Below, one piece after another: positions 16,622 to 26,800 of a DNA stretch of 64,000 nt (position 1 is the first letter of the stretch; each line of letters opens with the position of its first letter). The stretch comes from CAZMVY01 sp964653435 (GTDB lineage: Bacteria; Planctomycetota; Phycisphaerae; UBA1845; PWPN01): assembly GCA_964653435.1 (NCBI GenBank), contig CAZZFA010000011.1:11023-75022 (forward strand). The letters run 5' to 3'. The notes under the pieces were generated by a model, which was given only the letters and a program-made list of their open reading frames with translations, had not been told where the DNA came from and searched no databases. The position numbers were made by a program, and so were the translations under genes.

Positions 16622-17932
16622 ATGATCGATGTCAGCGCCCTGTACTGCGGTTATGATTCCCCGTCGCTGCCCCACCGGTATGGCCGGTGCATTTCGCGGG
16701 ATGTCCCCGAGCATCAGCGGTTCGCCACGCCCAAGACGGCCGAGCAGCGGCGCCCGATCGTCGTCTGGAACATCACCCGCACGTGCAACCTCTGCTGCGT
16801 CCACTGTTACAGCAGCAGCGAGGCGAGGAAATACGCCGGCGAGCTGACGACGGAAGAGGCCTTCGCTGTCGTTGACGATCTGGCGGCATACGGCGTGCCG
16901 GGCGTGCTGTTTTCCGGTGGCGAGCCGCTCGCCCGGCCCGATGTCTTCGAGATCGCCGGCTACGCCCGCTCGAAGAAGCTGCACGTCGTCTTCAGCACGA
17001 ACGGCACGCTGATCACGCCGGAGATCGCCAGACGCTTCGTCGATCTCGGCATCGCCTACGTCGGCATCTCGCTCGACAGCGCCGACGCCGCCACGCACGA
17101 TACGTTCCGGGGCGTCTCCGGCGCGTTCGAGCGGACCCTGCGGGGCATCCGACACTGCAAGGCGGCCGGGCAGAAAGTCGGCCTCCGCCTGACCCTCACC
17201 AAGGTCAACGCGGACAACATCGACGCCCTCTTCGACCTGATCGTCCGCGAGGACATCAACCGCGCGTGCTTCTATCACCTGGTCCCCGCCGGCCGCGGCT
17301 CCGCCCTGGTGCAACTGACCCCGAAGGAGGAACGCCGGGCCGTCTCGACGATCTTCCGCCGGACGCGCGAGCTCCATGAACAGGGTCGGCCGGTCGAGAT
17401 CCTCACGGTCGACAACCACTGCGACGGCGTCTACCTCTACCTGAAGCTCAAGGCCGAGGGCCACCCGCGGGCCGAAACGATCTATGAAATGCTCAAGTGG
17501 AACGGCGGCGGCGCGTACAGCTCCGGCGTGGGGATCGCCTGCATCGACTTCCAGGGGCGCGTCCACCCGGACCAGTTCTGGATGCACGAGAACCTGGGCA
17601 ACGTGCGTGAGCGACCTTTCAGCGAGATCTGGCAGGACACGAGCCACCCGCTGATGGCCGGCCTGAAGAACCGCCTCCCCCTGCTCAAGGGCCGCTGCGG
17701 CGCATGCCGGTTCGTCCGGCTGTGCGGCGGCGCCTCGCGGGTGCGCGCCCAACTGCTCACCGGCGACCCCTGGGCCGCCGACCCGGCGTGCTACCTCACT
17801 GACGAGGAGATCGGCGTCAACATCGATCCCGCCGCAAAGAAAGAAGCCCGCTGCCGCCCGGCGGACGAGACGACGGCCGAATCCGAGGGCCCGTCCGCCG
17901 CCCCGTACCCCTGCACCGACGGGGGGGCATGA
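16622..17932 (+). CDS. ahbC: Radical SAM protein, AhbC-like (12,18-didecarboxysiroheme deacetylase type)
   Basis: The 436-residue protein begins with the subfamily-typical IDVSALYCG and PHRYGR, followed by PIVVWNITRTCNLCCVHCY with the radical SAM CxxxCxxC cluster at Cys55, Cys59 and Cys62. FSGGEPL supplies the SAM-binding GGEP. A C-terminal SPASM-like cluster contains GRCGACRFVRLCGG and a later Cys in DPACYL. AhbC removes the acetate side chains of 12,18-didecarboxysiroheme in the alternative siroheme-dependent heme route; NirJ of heme d1 synthesis is the close alternative. The N-terminal signature favours AhbC. No other ahb or nir gene lies nearby. The last 50 residues are a low-complexity extension. 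GGAG lies before the ATG. Confidence 0.82.
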   Translation: MIDVSALYCGYDSPSLPHRYGRCISRDVPEHQRFATPKTAEQRRPIVVWNITRTCNLCCVHCYSSSEARKYAGELTTEEAFAVVDDLAAYGVPGVLFSGGEPLARPDVFEIAGYARSKKLHVVFSTNGTLITPEIARRFVDLGIAYVGISLDSADAATHDTFRGVSGAFERTLRGIRHCKAAGQKVGLRLTLTKVNADNIDALFDLIVREDINRACFYHLVPAGRGSALVQLTPKEERRAVSTIFRRTRELHEQGRPVEILTVDNHCDGVYLYLKLKAEGHPRAETIYEMLKWNGGGAYSSGVGIACIDFQGRVHPDQFWMHENLGNVRERPFSEIWQDTSHPLMAGLKNRLPLLKGRCGACRFVRLCGGASRVRAQLLTGDPWAADPACYLTDEEIGVNIDPAAKKEARCRPADETTAESEGPSAAPYPCTDGGA

Positions 17933-18262
17933 GAACCTCTTCCGACCGGGGCCACCGGGGCATCGAGTGCCGTCTTGGTCAGTGGATCATCCGTCTCCGG
18001 CCCTGCGGCGGCTCAGGAACCGCGACGAGACTCCTCAGGGGCCACATAGCCGCCCAACCGGAAACGACGCGACACCCGGGGCACGCTGGTAGTGCCCCCG
18101 GAACCACCTTATCCGCACAATGCACATCGCAACGGCACACGCGCCCCGTGAGACAAACCCCGAGGATACGGAAGCTGCAAGAACGGAAGAGCCAGGGTAT
18201 AAGGGATACTCCGCGCATCGCGGCGGGACCCGCAGAAGGCCCCGAAATACCGGGAGTTTCTT
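17933..18262. other. Intergenic region with one hairpin
   Basis: A stem GGGGCAC (18078-18084) / GTGCCCC (18092-18098) with a 7-base loop sits 150 bases after the AhbC-like gene. It lacks a T-run, so it is at best a weak terminator. A longer frame crossing this region has no family features. Confidence 0.4.
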
Positions 18263-18997
18263 ATGCGCCTGAACATGCCGTTCGCAACGACACTGTTGTT
18301 CTGCTCGCTCCTGCTTGCGGCCTCGCCGGCGTGCACCGAAACGCGGCCGGCCGCTGCAAACCCGCCCACGCCCGCGACGAAAGCCGCCGCCGCTCGCGAT
18401 CGGGGCCCTGCCAGGTGGGAAAAGGATATCGCCGCATACGAAGCAATGGATCGCGTGAACCCGCCGCCCAGGGGCGCAGTGCTCTTCATCGGCTCCTCGA
18501 CCATCCGCCTCTGGAAAACGCTCGAAAGCGATTTCCCCGACCACCGGGTGATCAATCGCGGCTTCGGCGGGTCGCAGATCGCGGACTCGACGTTCTTCGC
18601 CGAGCGGATCATCTTCCCCTACGAGCCGCGGGTCGTCGTGCTCCGGGCCGGCGGCAACGATCTCCACGCAGGCAAGACGCCGGCGCAGGTCTTCGCGGAT
18701 TATCAGGCCTTCGTCGCCCGGGTGCATGCCCGGCTGCCCCAGACCCGCATTGTATACATCGCAACCAATCCCACCCCCGCCCGCTGGGCGGAACGCGACG
18801 CCGCCAGAACGCTCAACGCCATGATCGAAGCGTACACGCGCCCGCGGCCGTATCTGAAATATGTCGAGACCTACGACATGGTCCTGGGGCCGGACGGCCG
18901 GCCACGCCCGGAGCTGTTCGCCCCGGATCGGCTGCACTTCAGCCCCGAGGGATACCGATTGCTCACCGAGCGCGTGCGGCCGTTCCTGGCCGAATAG
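18263..18997 (+). CDS. SGNH/GDSL-type esterase, exported
   Basis: The 244-residue protein has an N-terminal export signal ending near SPAC (possible but atypical lipobox at Cys24). The SGNH blocks are complete: FIGSSTIR (nucleophile Ser78), NRGFGGSQ (oxyanion Gly), AGGND (Asn132) and PDRLHFSPEGY (Asp and His of block V). These hydrolases remove acyl or acetyl groups; relatives in polysaccharide loci deacetylate glycans, which would suit the surroundings. GGGAG precedes the ATG at 18263; an ATG at 18275 is an alternative. It is convergent with the ABC importer operon. Confidence 0.93.
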   Translation: MRLNMPFATTLLFCSLLLAASPACTETRPAAANPPTPATKAAAARDRGPARWEKDIAAYEAMDRVNPPPRGAVLFIGSSTIRLWKTLESDFPDHRVINRGFGGSQIADSTFFAERIIFPYEPRVVVLRAGGNDLHAGKTPAQVFADYQAFVARVHARLPQTRIVYIATNPTPARWAERDAARTLNAMIEAYTRPRPYLKYVETYDMVLGPDGRPRPELFAPDRLHFSPEGYRLLTERVRPFLAE

Positions 18998-19108
18998 GTC
19001 GCCACCGCATGCGCCCGCAGGGTCCGCGGCGGATGGTCGGGCGGCGCTTCCACTCTGCCGGGGGCGAGAACCGGGCGCCGGCCGTCGTGGCGGCAGGCGG
19101 CGAGGCGC

Positions 19109-19945
19109 TCACCCCTTGATGCCGCTCATCACAACGCCTTTGACGAAGTACCGCTGGAGGGCGAGGAAGACGAGCAGCGCGGGCGCCATGACGATCACCG
19201 CTGCCGTCATCTGCAGCGGCCAGTTCGTCGTACCGTAAGCATCCTTGAAGACCGACAGCCCGACCTCCAGCGTCCGCATCGGCACGGAACTGGTGGCCAG
19301 CATGGGCCAGTAGAAGTCCGTCCACGTCCAGATGAACCCGAAGGCCGCCAGCGTCGCCAGCGCCGGCTTCGAGGCCGGAAGGATGATGTGCCAGAGGATC
19401 CGCAGGTCCGACGCCCCGTCGATCCGAGCCGCCTCATCAAGGCTCCGCGGGATCGTCATGAAGAACTGCCGCAGCAGGAACGTCCCGAAGGCCGTGCTCA
19501 GGTACGGGTAGGGAAGGATCAGCCCGAGGTAGCTGTTCAGCAGCCCGAGCCTGTGGACGGTGATGAACAGCGGCACGATCATCACGGTCGCGGGGATCAT
19601 CATCGTCAGCATGAGGATGAAGAAGAGCGTGTCGCGGCCGCGGAAGGAAAGCCGCGCGAACGCATAGGCCGCCAGCGAACAGAGCGTAAGCTGCAACGCG
19701 ACCACGGCGGCCGTGACCACGATGCTGTTCAGCGCGAACCGGGCGACCGGCAGCTCGGCGAACGTGAGCACGTACCAGTAATTCCGGAATGCCCACTCCT
19801 TCGGGCGGAAGAGCGTCTCCAGCGTGGGAATCGGCGACAGGGGAGGATGGAACGAAGTGAAGAGCATCCAGACGAGCGGCGCGACCGTCGTCAGTGAAAC
19901 CAGCACGAGCAGCGTATACAGGACCGTTACTCGAAGGACTCTCAT
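19109..19945 (-). CDS. Carbohydrate ABC transporter permease (MalG/CUT1 type)
   Basis: The 278-residue protein has about six membrane helices and the CUT1 permease EAA loop DEAARIDGASDLRILWHIILP, which docks on the ATPase. The start of TVLYTLLVLVSLTTVAPLVW matches the MalG-type N terminus, and it ends FVKGVVMSGIKG, a very typical CUT1 C terminus. The ATG at 19945 is set by this family N terminus; the open frame upstream runs antisense-like through the partner permease. It is the last gene of a three-gene operon (binding protein, permease, permease) with a 44-base gap to the first permease. It imports an oligosaccharide or glycoside of unknown identity across the inner membrane. Confidence 0.95.
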   Translation of the reverse strand: MRVLRVTVLYTLLVLVSLTTVAPLVWMLFTSFHPPLSPIPTLETLFRPKEWAFRNYWYVLTFAELPVARFALNSIVVTAAVVALQLTLCSLAAYAFARLSFRGRDTLFFILMLTMMIPATVMIVPLFITVHRLGLLNSYLGLILPYPYLSTAFGTFLLRQFFMTIPRSLDEAARIDGASDLRILWHIILPASKPALATLAAFGFIWTWTDFYWPMLATSSVPMRTLEVGLSVFKDAYGTTNWPLQMTAAVIVMAPALLVFLALQRYFVKGVVMSGIKG

Positions 19946-19989
19946 GCACCGACTCCGTCCGGTTCGCACGCGGCCGCGCGCGGAACCGC

Positions 19990-20895
19990 CTACCATTCCC
20001 CCGCGTCCTCCACACGCCGCCGCATCAGCGCGAACTGAACGATCGCGATCAGCAGGATGATGCCGAACAGGACGTACGACTGGGCACTGGCCATGCCGAT
20101 CTGAAGCCGGTGCCACGCCTCCTTGTAAATATGGTACACGACGACGTCCGTGGCGCGCTGCGGCCCCCCCCGGGTCATGATGTACACCTGCGTGAAGAGC
20201 TGAAACGCGGCGATCGTGGAGGTGATAAGCACGAAGAACGTCGTCGGCATCAGCAGCGGCAGCGTGATGTACCGGAAGCGCTGCCAGCCGTTGCATCCGT
20301 CGATCTCCGCCGACTCGTACAGGGAGTCGGGGATCCCCTGCAGCCCGGCCAGAAAGATCACCATCCGCGGCCCGAGCCCGATCCATACGCTCATCGCGAC
20401 AAGGCACAGCATCGCCGGCGCGGGCAGGAGGCGCCACGGCGCGGGCGCGTTCAGAAAGTCGTAGTCGCCCGAATACCCGAGGTACCGCAGGATGTAGTTG
20501 ATCAACCCGTCCTGCGGGAGCAGGATCCAGATCCACACCATCGAAAGGGCCACACCGGAGCTGACGGCCGGAATGTAGTACAGCGTGCGAAAGACCGCCA
20601 CGCCGCGAAGCTTCTGGTTCACCAGAATCGCCACCGCGAGCGCGACAATCATCCCCAGCGGGACGCTGAGCGCCGCGAACACGGCCGTATTCCAGACCGC
20701 GTTGCGGAAGAACGGGTTGCGGAGAAGCTCGAGGTAGTTGCCCGCGCCCACAAAGGGGTGGTCCTCCTTCAACAGGTGCCACCGGTGGACGCTCAGATAC
20801 GCCGCGATCACCATCGGCACGAATGAGAAGACGAGCAGGTAGATCGTCGCCGGAGCGACGAACAGATAACCGCGCCAGTCGGATCGTGCGCGCAT
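19990..20895 (-). CDS. Carbohydrate ABC transporter permease (MalF/CUT1 type)
   Basis: The 301-residue protein has about six helices and an EAA loop, YESAEIDGCNGWQRFRYITLP. The N terminus GYLFVAPATIYLLVFSFVPM is typical of the UgpA/MalF-like partner. Its ATG (20895-20893) overlaps the stop of the upstream binding-protein gene by one base (TGATG), indicating translational coupling. It forms the membrane heterodimer with the following permease. Confidence 0.95.
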   Translation of the reverse strand: MRARSDWRGYLFVAPATIYLLVFSFVPMVIAAYLSVHRWHLLKEDHPFVGAGNYLELLRNPFFRNAVWNTAVFAALSVPLGMIVALAVAILVNQKLRGVAVFRTLYYIPAVSSGVALSMVWIWILLPQDGLINYILRYLGYSGDYDFLNAPAPWRLLPAPAMLCLVAMSVWIGLGPRMVIFLAGLQGIPDSLYESAEIDGCNGWQRFRYITLPLLMPTTFFVLITSTIAAFQLFTQVYIMTRGGPQRATDVVVYHIYKEAWHRLQIGMASAQSYVLFGIILLIAIVQFALMRRRVEDAGEW

Positions 20896-22178
20896 CACGG
20901 ACGGTTCAACTCCATCTCCACCAGCCGGGCGGTACGCGAGGCCGCCTGCTGCACCGGAACGCCGCCGTTCAGGATGTCCTCGATCATCTCCCGTCCGAGG
21001 TCCTCGACCAGCTCGTAGCCTTCGACCCGCGAGCCCCACGGGGGCCGCGCGTACTTCACCTGAGCCAGAAAGGCGTCCTCGACGGGCGTGCCGGCAAACG
21101 ACGCGGCCGCCTTCCGGTTCCCCGAGATCGCCAACCCGCCGGCCACGCGCTTCTTCTGCACCGCCTCGCTCGTGAGGAACTTGACGTATTCCCAGGCCAG
21201 CTCCTTGTGCCGGCTCGCCCGCGAGATCGCCAGGCCCGTCGCGTACAGCACCGTCACCGGCCGGCCGATCTGCGTGGGAATGGTCGTTACCCCGATGTCC
21301 ATCCGGTCCACCCGGTACTCGATCAGCGACCAATGCCCAGTCATGTTCATCGCCGCCCGGCCCGCGCGGAAAAGGTCCACCCCCGCCGCCGCGCTCTGCG
21401 ACAGGCTCGGGGCAACGTGGTACTTCCGGACCAGATCCGTGAGAAACGTAAGCGCCTCAACCGTGGCCGGCCCGTCGAGATACCCGACCGCATGTCGGCC
21501 GTCCGGGCTCAGCACATCCCCGCCGTTCGACCAGATCCACGGGAACCACAGGGGCATCTCCTTCTGGAAATCGAAGCCGAACCGCGTGGGCGTCCCCGTC
21601 TTCGGATCCACGACGGTCAGCCTCTCGGCCGTCTCCAGAAAGTCCTTCCACGTCCACCCGTCGCGCGGGTACGGCACGCGGGCCTGGTCGAAGACCCGCT
21701 TGTTGTACATCAGCACCATCGGCGTGAAGTCGAGCGGAATCGCATAAAGCCGGTCGCCGCGACGCGCGATGTCCAGCACGTTGGAAAAGTAGTCGTCGAG
21801 ATGGAAAGCCCTGTCCTCGCGGATCAGCGGCATCAGATCGGTAAGCAGGTCGTTGTCGATAAAGACCGCCGCCGCGGACCCGTCCAGCGAAATCACATCC
21901 GGCGGGTTTCCGGAAACGTACGTCATGAGCAGTTTCGGCACGTACTGGCCGAACCCGGGGATGTTCTCGATCTGCAGACGGGCCTCCGGGTGCCGACGTT
22001 CAAACTCGTCCCAGATCTCGCGCTCCGTCTTCATGAAAGACGGATCGACCGAGGGCCCGCCCCAGTTGGCGACACGCAACACCGTGCGACGATCCGACCG
22101 GCCGTCGTCGCAACGACCGCACAGATTCACCCCGGCAACACCAATGGCAAGGACGACGTGAATCGCGGGATTCCGCAT
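20895..22178 (-). CDS. Extracellular sugar-binding protein of the ABC importer
   Basis: The 427-residue protein has an N-terminal export signal (AIHVVLAIGVAGVNLC; Cys20 is followed by GRCDDG, so it may be a lipoprotein although the lipobox is not canonical). The mature part is a class-1/MalE-type binding protein: REIWDEFERRHPEARLQIENIPG, then SGNPPDVISLDGSAA, YAIPLDFTPMVLMYNKRVFDQ and KELAWEYVKFLTSE. The ATG at 22178 with AGAGG upstream is preferred over a 40-codon extension. No ATP-binding subunit is present in the window; in many CUT1 systems a shared MsmX/UgpC-type ATPase is encoded elsewhere. Confidence 0.94.
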   Translation of the reverse strand: MRNPAIHVVLAIGVAGVNLCGRCDDGRSDRRTVLRVANWGGPSVDPSFMKTEREIWDEFERRHPEARLQIENIPGFGQYVPKLLMTYVSGNPPDVISLDGSAAAVFIDNDLLTDLMPLIREDRAFHLDDYFSNVLDIARRGDRLYAIPLDFTPMVLMYNKRVFDQARVPYPRDGWTWKDFLETAERLTVVDPKTGTPTRFGFDFQKEMPLWFPWIWSNGGDVLSPDGRHAVGYLDGPATVEALTFLTDLVRKYHVAPSLSQSAAAGVDLFRAGRAAMNMTGHWSLIEYRVDRMDIGVTTIPTQIGRPVTVLYATGLAISRASRHKELAWEYVKFLTSEAVQKKRVAGGLAISGNRKAAASFAGTPVEDAFLAQVKYARPPWGSRVEGYELVEDLGREMIEDILNGGVPVQQAASRTARLVEMELNRP

Positions 22179-22523
22179 GGCCTCTGTCGGTACTGCCTGC
22201 GACGACAACCGGCCGCCGCCGGGACGCCTGCGTACTCTCAGACAGCCGTAGAGTATACCGCTTGCCACCGAGACGCAACCGCGGCGGTCGCACTCCACAT
22301 GGCGCCCTGACTCCGCATAGCGGTCTCACCCCACATCGCGGTCCCGCAGGGACCGTGGAGAATAGCCCAGCGATTCATCGCTGGGCCGCCGACGCCCCCC
22401 CCCGCCGGTGAGTCCCGCAGGGACGAATGACCCCTCGCAACGATGCCGCCCCGCGCTGAGTGACATCACGGCCGGGCCCTGCTACCATTCGCGGGAGTTC
22501 CAGGTGCCCCAGGAGGCTATTGC
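22179..22523. other. Intergenic region with promoter candidate and REP-like palindromes
   Basis: On the minus strand TTGCGT (22278-22273), 15 bases and TATACT (22257-22252) may be the promoter of the importer operon, with a short spacer. The rest is dominated by the palindrome cluster at 22339-22424 and a C-run. On the plus strand AGGAGG at 22511-22516 serves the next gene. Confidence 0.4.
22339..22424. repeat. REP-like cluster of three palindromes
   Basis: Three hairpins occur in 86 bases: CGGTCCC-GCA-GGGACCG (22339-22355), GCCCAGCGAT-TC-ATCGCTGGGC (22365-22386, a perfect 10-bp stem) and GTCCC-GCA-GGGAC (22412-22424). The outer two share the same core, a layout typical of bacterial interspersed palindromic elements. 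No partner REP transposase is seen in the window. Confidence 0.7.
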
Positions 22524-23867
22524 GTGTCGAAAACCCTCGCGACTGCGGCGCGCTCGCTGTCATGGATCTTCTTGCTGGCTTGTCCGGTATCGGCGGCCTC
22601 GTCGAAGCCGACCGACGGGGGCGCCGACAGTCCGTCCACACGGCCCGTCGTGATTCCGGACAACCTCCCCGAGGATCTGACCGTCTGGCCGAACCGCGTC
22701 AGCTTCCGAAACTCCGATCCGTGGATCTGGCAGAATCACGACCGCATCCGCAAGATGCGTCCGCGGGTGATGGTCCTGAACTTCGCGAACGACGTGGAGA
22801 TGCCCGCCATCCGCGAGCACACCGAGAAGCTCATCAGGGCCCTGGCCGAGGCGACGCGCTATCACGGATTCAAGGACCCCGGCGCCCCGGCGTTCCTCGA
22901 GTACGAGGTCGTCAAGTACGTGGACATGCGCGACGACCCGATCCCGCCCGAGCGGAAGAACCGCAGCAGCAGCCTCTTTCCGCGCAAGCGGCGCGGGCCG
23001 AAGGACTTCAACTGTGACTACCGCGCGTTCTACGGCGACGCCTTCGCTCGCCGGTATGGCTTCCCGGACCCCCGCCGGCCGGGGCGGTTTCTGAACCTGC
23101 ACGAACTGATCAACTCCGGGCTTGTGCACGAGCTGTGGTTCCATGCCGTCCATATCTATGAGGAAGGCTGGCCGGCCTTCGAGGTCATCGAACTGAAGCA
23201 GTATTATGATGAGCAGTGCCGCCCCATCCCGGACAAACACGGTCCGGCGGGCAACGGCTACGACGATTCGTTTCCGTGGTCGGGCCGCAGCTTCCGCATG
23301 GCTTTCTTCAACCCGCACCGCGGCATCGGCTGCGCCATGGAGAACTTCGGTCACGGCCTCGAGGCCTATCGCAACTCCAACGCGATCGCCTACTTCGCCC
23401 GTTACTTCGAGGAGTTCGCGGATTTCAATCTGAACAAGCGCTACAAGGTCCCCTTCGACTCGCTGTATGACGTCCCCTACGACGCCCCGGAGAAGGACTG
23501 GGTCACGTATCCGACCCCCACGTCCATGAAGGTCAGAATCCGCGGCAAGGAGTACACCCTCGACCCGTTCATCGCCGCCGGCGGCAGTGTTCACTGGGCC
23601 CCGGGCGCCCGGTACCACTACGACCTCGACAGCCCCTTCACCGTCAAGAGCACCATCGAGAACTGGCGGATGCGCAACGGCCCGGACGGCAAGGACCTCG
23701 TCCTGGACTTCAACAAGGACAAGTTCGCCCGCTACCAGGACCTGGCCCCGGACTGCCAGGGCGCCTGGATGGTCTTCTGGCGCCAATGCATGCCGGGCCT
23801 CGACAACCAGTGCGTTGACGACGACGGCAAACCGATGAAGAACTGGTGGCCGTTCCTGTTCTATTGA
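22524..23867 (+). CDS. Secreted protein of unknown family (FGHxxE / VHxAP domain)
   Basis: The 447-residue protein starts at GTG (AGGAGG seven bases upstream) with a signal peptide (SLSWIFLLACPVSAAS). I recognise no named family. Conserved-looking islands are PRVMVLNF (80-87), NSGLVHELW (197-205), MENFGHGLE (272-280), GGSVHWAPG (353-361) and YHYDLD (364-369). The same islands, in the same order, occur in the N-terminal part of the 1049-residue protein at 46167-49316, so the two share a domain. His and Glu in FGHxxE and VHELW could bind a metal, which would suit a hydrolase; this is inference. It is divergent from the sugar importer and convergent with the glycosidase operon. Confidence 0.75.
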   Translation: MSKTLATAARSLSWIFLLACPVSAASSKPTDGGADSPSTRPVVIPDNLPEDLTVWPNRVSFRNSDPWIWQNHDRIRKMRPRVMVLNFANDVEMPAIREHTEKLIRALAEATRYHGFKDPGAPAFLEYEVVKYVDMRDDPIPPERKNRSSSLFPRKRRGPKDFNCDYRAFYGDAFARRYGFPDPRRPGRFLNLHELINSGLVHELWFHAVHIYEEGWPAFEVIELKQYYDEQCRPIPDKHGPAGNGYDDSFPWSGRSFRMAFFNPHRGIGCAMENFGHGLEAYRNSNAIAYFARYFEEFADFNLNKRYKVPFDSLYDVPYDAPEKDWVTYPTPTSMKVRIRGKEYTLDPFIAAGGSVHWAPGARYHYDLDSPFTVKSTIENWRMRNGPDGKDLVLDFNKDKFARYQDLAPDCQGAWMVFWRQCMPGLDNQCVDDDGKPMKNWWPFLFY

Positions 23868-26800
23868 CTACTCAAACGCCAGCCCGTCGATCCACAGATC
23901 GAACGGCTCCGCGCCGACCGAGTCCACCTGGACGCTCAGGTAATCGACCTTCTCCAGGCTCATCCGTTCGCGCGCGGCCCGTGCCTGCGTTGACTGCCGC
24001 TCGCCGGCCGGAACCGGCGTCACAACCCACAGCTCGCCGTTCGATACCCCGTAGTTCATCCCGCCGCGCTTGATATACAGTCGGCCGTCGTGCAGCGCCG
24101 CTGAAGTGCCGGTGCCCGTCGTGTCAGGCAGATTGCCGATGGTGAATCTGCCCGTTGCCGCATCGTAGATGGCGTACTTGCTCGACGGCGGGCCATAACC
24201 TTCGTTATCCGACGGCGAGCAGCCGGCAACCAGGAACAGGCCCCCTTTCGTGCCGACCGCCGGACACCAGTTCGGCGGCAGGGCGACCAGAGCCGAGCCG
24301 TGCCCGATCTCGAACGGCAGCGGACCCAGGTCGTTCGCGGGCGTTTCGGCGGCCTTCCAGTTCCTGTCGTCCCAGGGTTGGCCGCCGGCGAACTTCGAGG
24401 CGGCAAAAACGCGCGGATCGAAGCGGTAGAGCCGATCGCCGATCTCGTCGGCCCTCGTCGGTTGCGGCGTCGTCCAGTCGTTCTTGGTCCCGTAGATCAT
24501 GCCGTTCAGCAGGGCGAGCTGGCCCGCGCGGCTGAACCACGCCGCATCCCTGCCCCGGATGCCCCCGAGCACCGTCCGCTCGTCGATCGCCGCCGGTGCG
24601 GCAAGGTTCACGCGGCAGATCGGCCCGCCGTAGTTGCCCATAATCGCGTGTGCGATACCGTAAAGGTATCCCCCGACGACGGCGGCCCCGTGATCCATCG
24701 CCATCGCTGTCGGCATCCACGACCACGTATCGCCCGCAATGTCATATCGCGCGAGCCGAAACACCTCGTTGCCGTATTCGTTCCGTTTCGAATCGTGAAG
24801 GCGGAGATACAGGCTGCCCTTCTCGCCCGCGCCGGCATGGAACGCGAGCATGCCGTTGATCCAACTGCCGTCGCCCAGTGTCGCGGCAGGGCCCTTGAGT
24901 TCGATCCATTCCTTGCCGTCGGTGGAGCGGAAGAGGCGGTCGCCGTCCAGGCAGGCGCAGTACAGATTCCTGCCGTCGGAGGCGAGGGCCGACGCGCTCT
25001 GCGTCTCAACCGGCGTGCTGAGCGTGATGAACTTCAGGCCGTTGTCGATGTGCGGCGGCCGCGCCCCCTCGAACGTCTCGGAGCGCATCCACGTATCTCC
25101 GCCGGCCAGCGGAATCTCGACATACAGCCAGCCGTGCCGCGCCTCGCTGTACGGCAGGTCGCCCAGCAGGTTCCTCGGCATGCCGCCGAAGGCCGGCGTG
25201 TAGGTGTACGCCGCCTTGCCCGCGTGAAGGCGAACGATCGGGTCCGGCCCCTCGAAGCCGCCGTTGTTCGGATTGGCGAACCGCACCCAGAACGTGAGGC
25301 GTTTCTTCCCGGTGAGGTCCCATCCCGCGCGCTTCGACTTCGGAAAGATCGCGGTGACGTCCGAGCCCTTGTACGGATCCGGCCGCATGCGGAGCGACGT
25401 CTTGCCCACGATGGCCGTCGCATCGTCCGTAAACCGGACGCGCCCCTTGCCGTCCGCGTTGTCGCCCATGGTCCAGGCCCACTGCGATGCCTGTCCCTCG
25501 GTGGCGATCTCCTGCACGGGCCGGGCCACGTACAAGTCACGAAACGCGAGGTTCGCAAGGTAGCCGTTGGTCGCGGTCACGCCGACGCGGTAGAAGCCGG
25601 GCTCCTCGAAGACGCGCTCGACCTTCGGCCCTTCGAGCCGCTCGCCGCCCACGTCCCAGCGGAACTTCAGCGGGCGTCCGGCCGCATCCCTGCTCTTCGA
25701 TGCGTCGAACGCCACCTTTTCGCCCACGAGCGCCCGCGAGGGCCCCTCGAGCACGACTGTCGGCGCCGGCCGCTTGAGCGGGTCCGCCTCGCGCCGCGTC
25801 AGGTTCGTCACGTCCTCGATCAGTTCATCCTGCTTGTTGCCTTTGAACGTGTTGCCGGCCAGGTCGAGCCAGTCCGTGAACCGCGCGAACAGGCCCCACC
25901 GGTTGTTCTCCAGCCGGTTGTTCTGAACGACGAGGTGGTACATCTTCCACTTCGCGCCGCGCGTGCCCAGGTCGCCGCGGAAGACGATCCCCGCGCCGTT
26001 GTTGTCGTGGCAGTAGTTGCCGTCGATGAACGTGTGGCTGCCCGTGCCGCCCACGATGACGATGCCGCCGTGGATGAAGTCCGGCTCCGGCGCGTTGTGC
26101 GGGCCGTCGGGCTGGCCGTTGTAGCCGGCCTCGTTGCCGATCAGCACGGTGTGATCCGACCCGCCCAGCCAGAACCCGAAGCTGCAATGATTCGCCTTGT
26201 TCCGCAGATATGTGTTGTCGGGGCTCCACGACTCGAAGCCGTTGTTGTTCGCATGGGAACAGTCGTTTTCGATGAAGACGTTGCCCGTCGAGACCCACCC
26301 GTTGAGCACGCGGATGAACACGCCGTCGCCGCCGTGCGTGATGTCGTTCTGCTCGAACCGGTTGTCGTTCGAGCCGCTCTCGATCAGCACGCTGGTCGAG
26401 TCGCGGGCATGGACCTCGCCCGGGCTGATGCGGATGCCGTACGAGAGGTTGTTGTCCCGCGCCGTGTTCCGGCACGAGGTCCAGAGCTTGAGGCACACGT
26501 TTGAGCAGTGCGAGAAATCGTTCTTCTCGATCGTGTTGTCGTGGCTCTCCCACAGGTCAAGGCCGTTCCAGACGCGATTGGCCTTGTTCCGCTGCACGAT
26601 GCTCCTGGAGATCCGCGTCAGGATGATCCCGCCGACGCGGCCGTAGTCCCCCCAGCCGTACTCCGGGTCGTGATAGTTGTCCGAGAAGTCGCAGTCCTCG
26701 ATCCGCCAGCCGTGGCCGTCGCTCGCCGCCAGGCCGCATTCGAACCCGCGCACCTTCAGGTTGCGGATCGTGACGTTCGACCGCCCTTCCGCCAGCACGC

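Noticed and set aside
18076..18101. Rho-independent terminator after the AhbC-like gene
   Set aside because: A stem is present, but it lies 145 bases downstream and lacks a T-run, so it is only noted within the intergenic entry.
17929..19119. 396-codon plus-strand frame spanning the SGNH hydrolase
   Set aside because: It overlaps in another frame a gene with complete catalytic blocks and has no family character.
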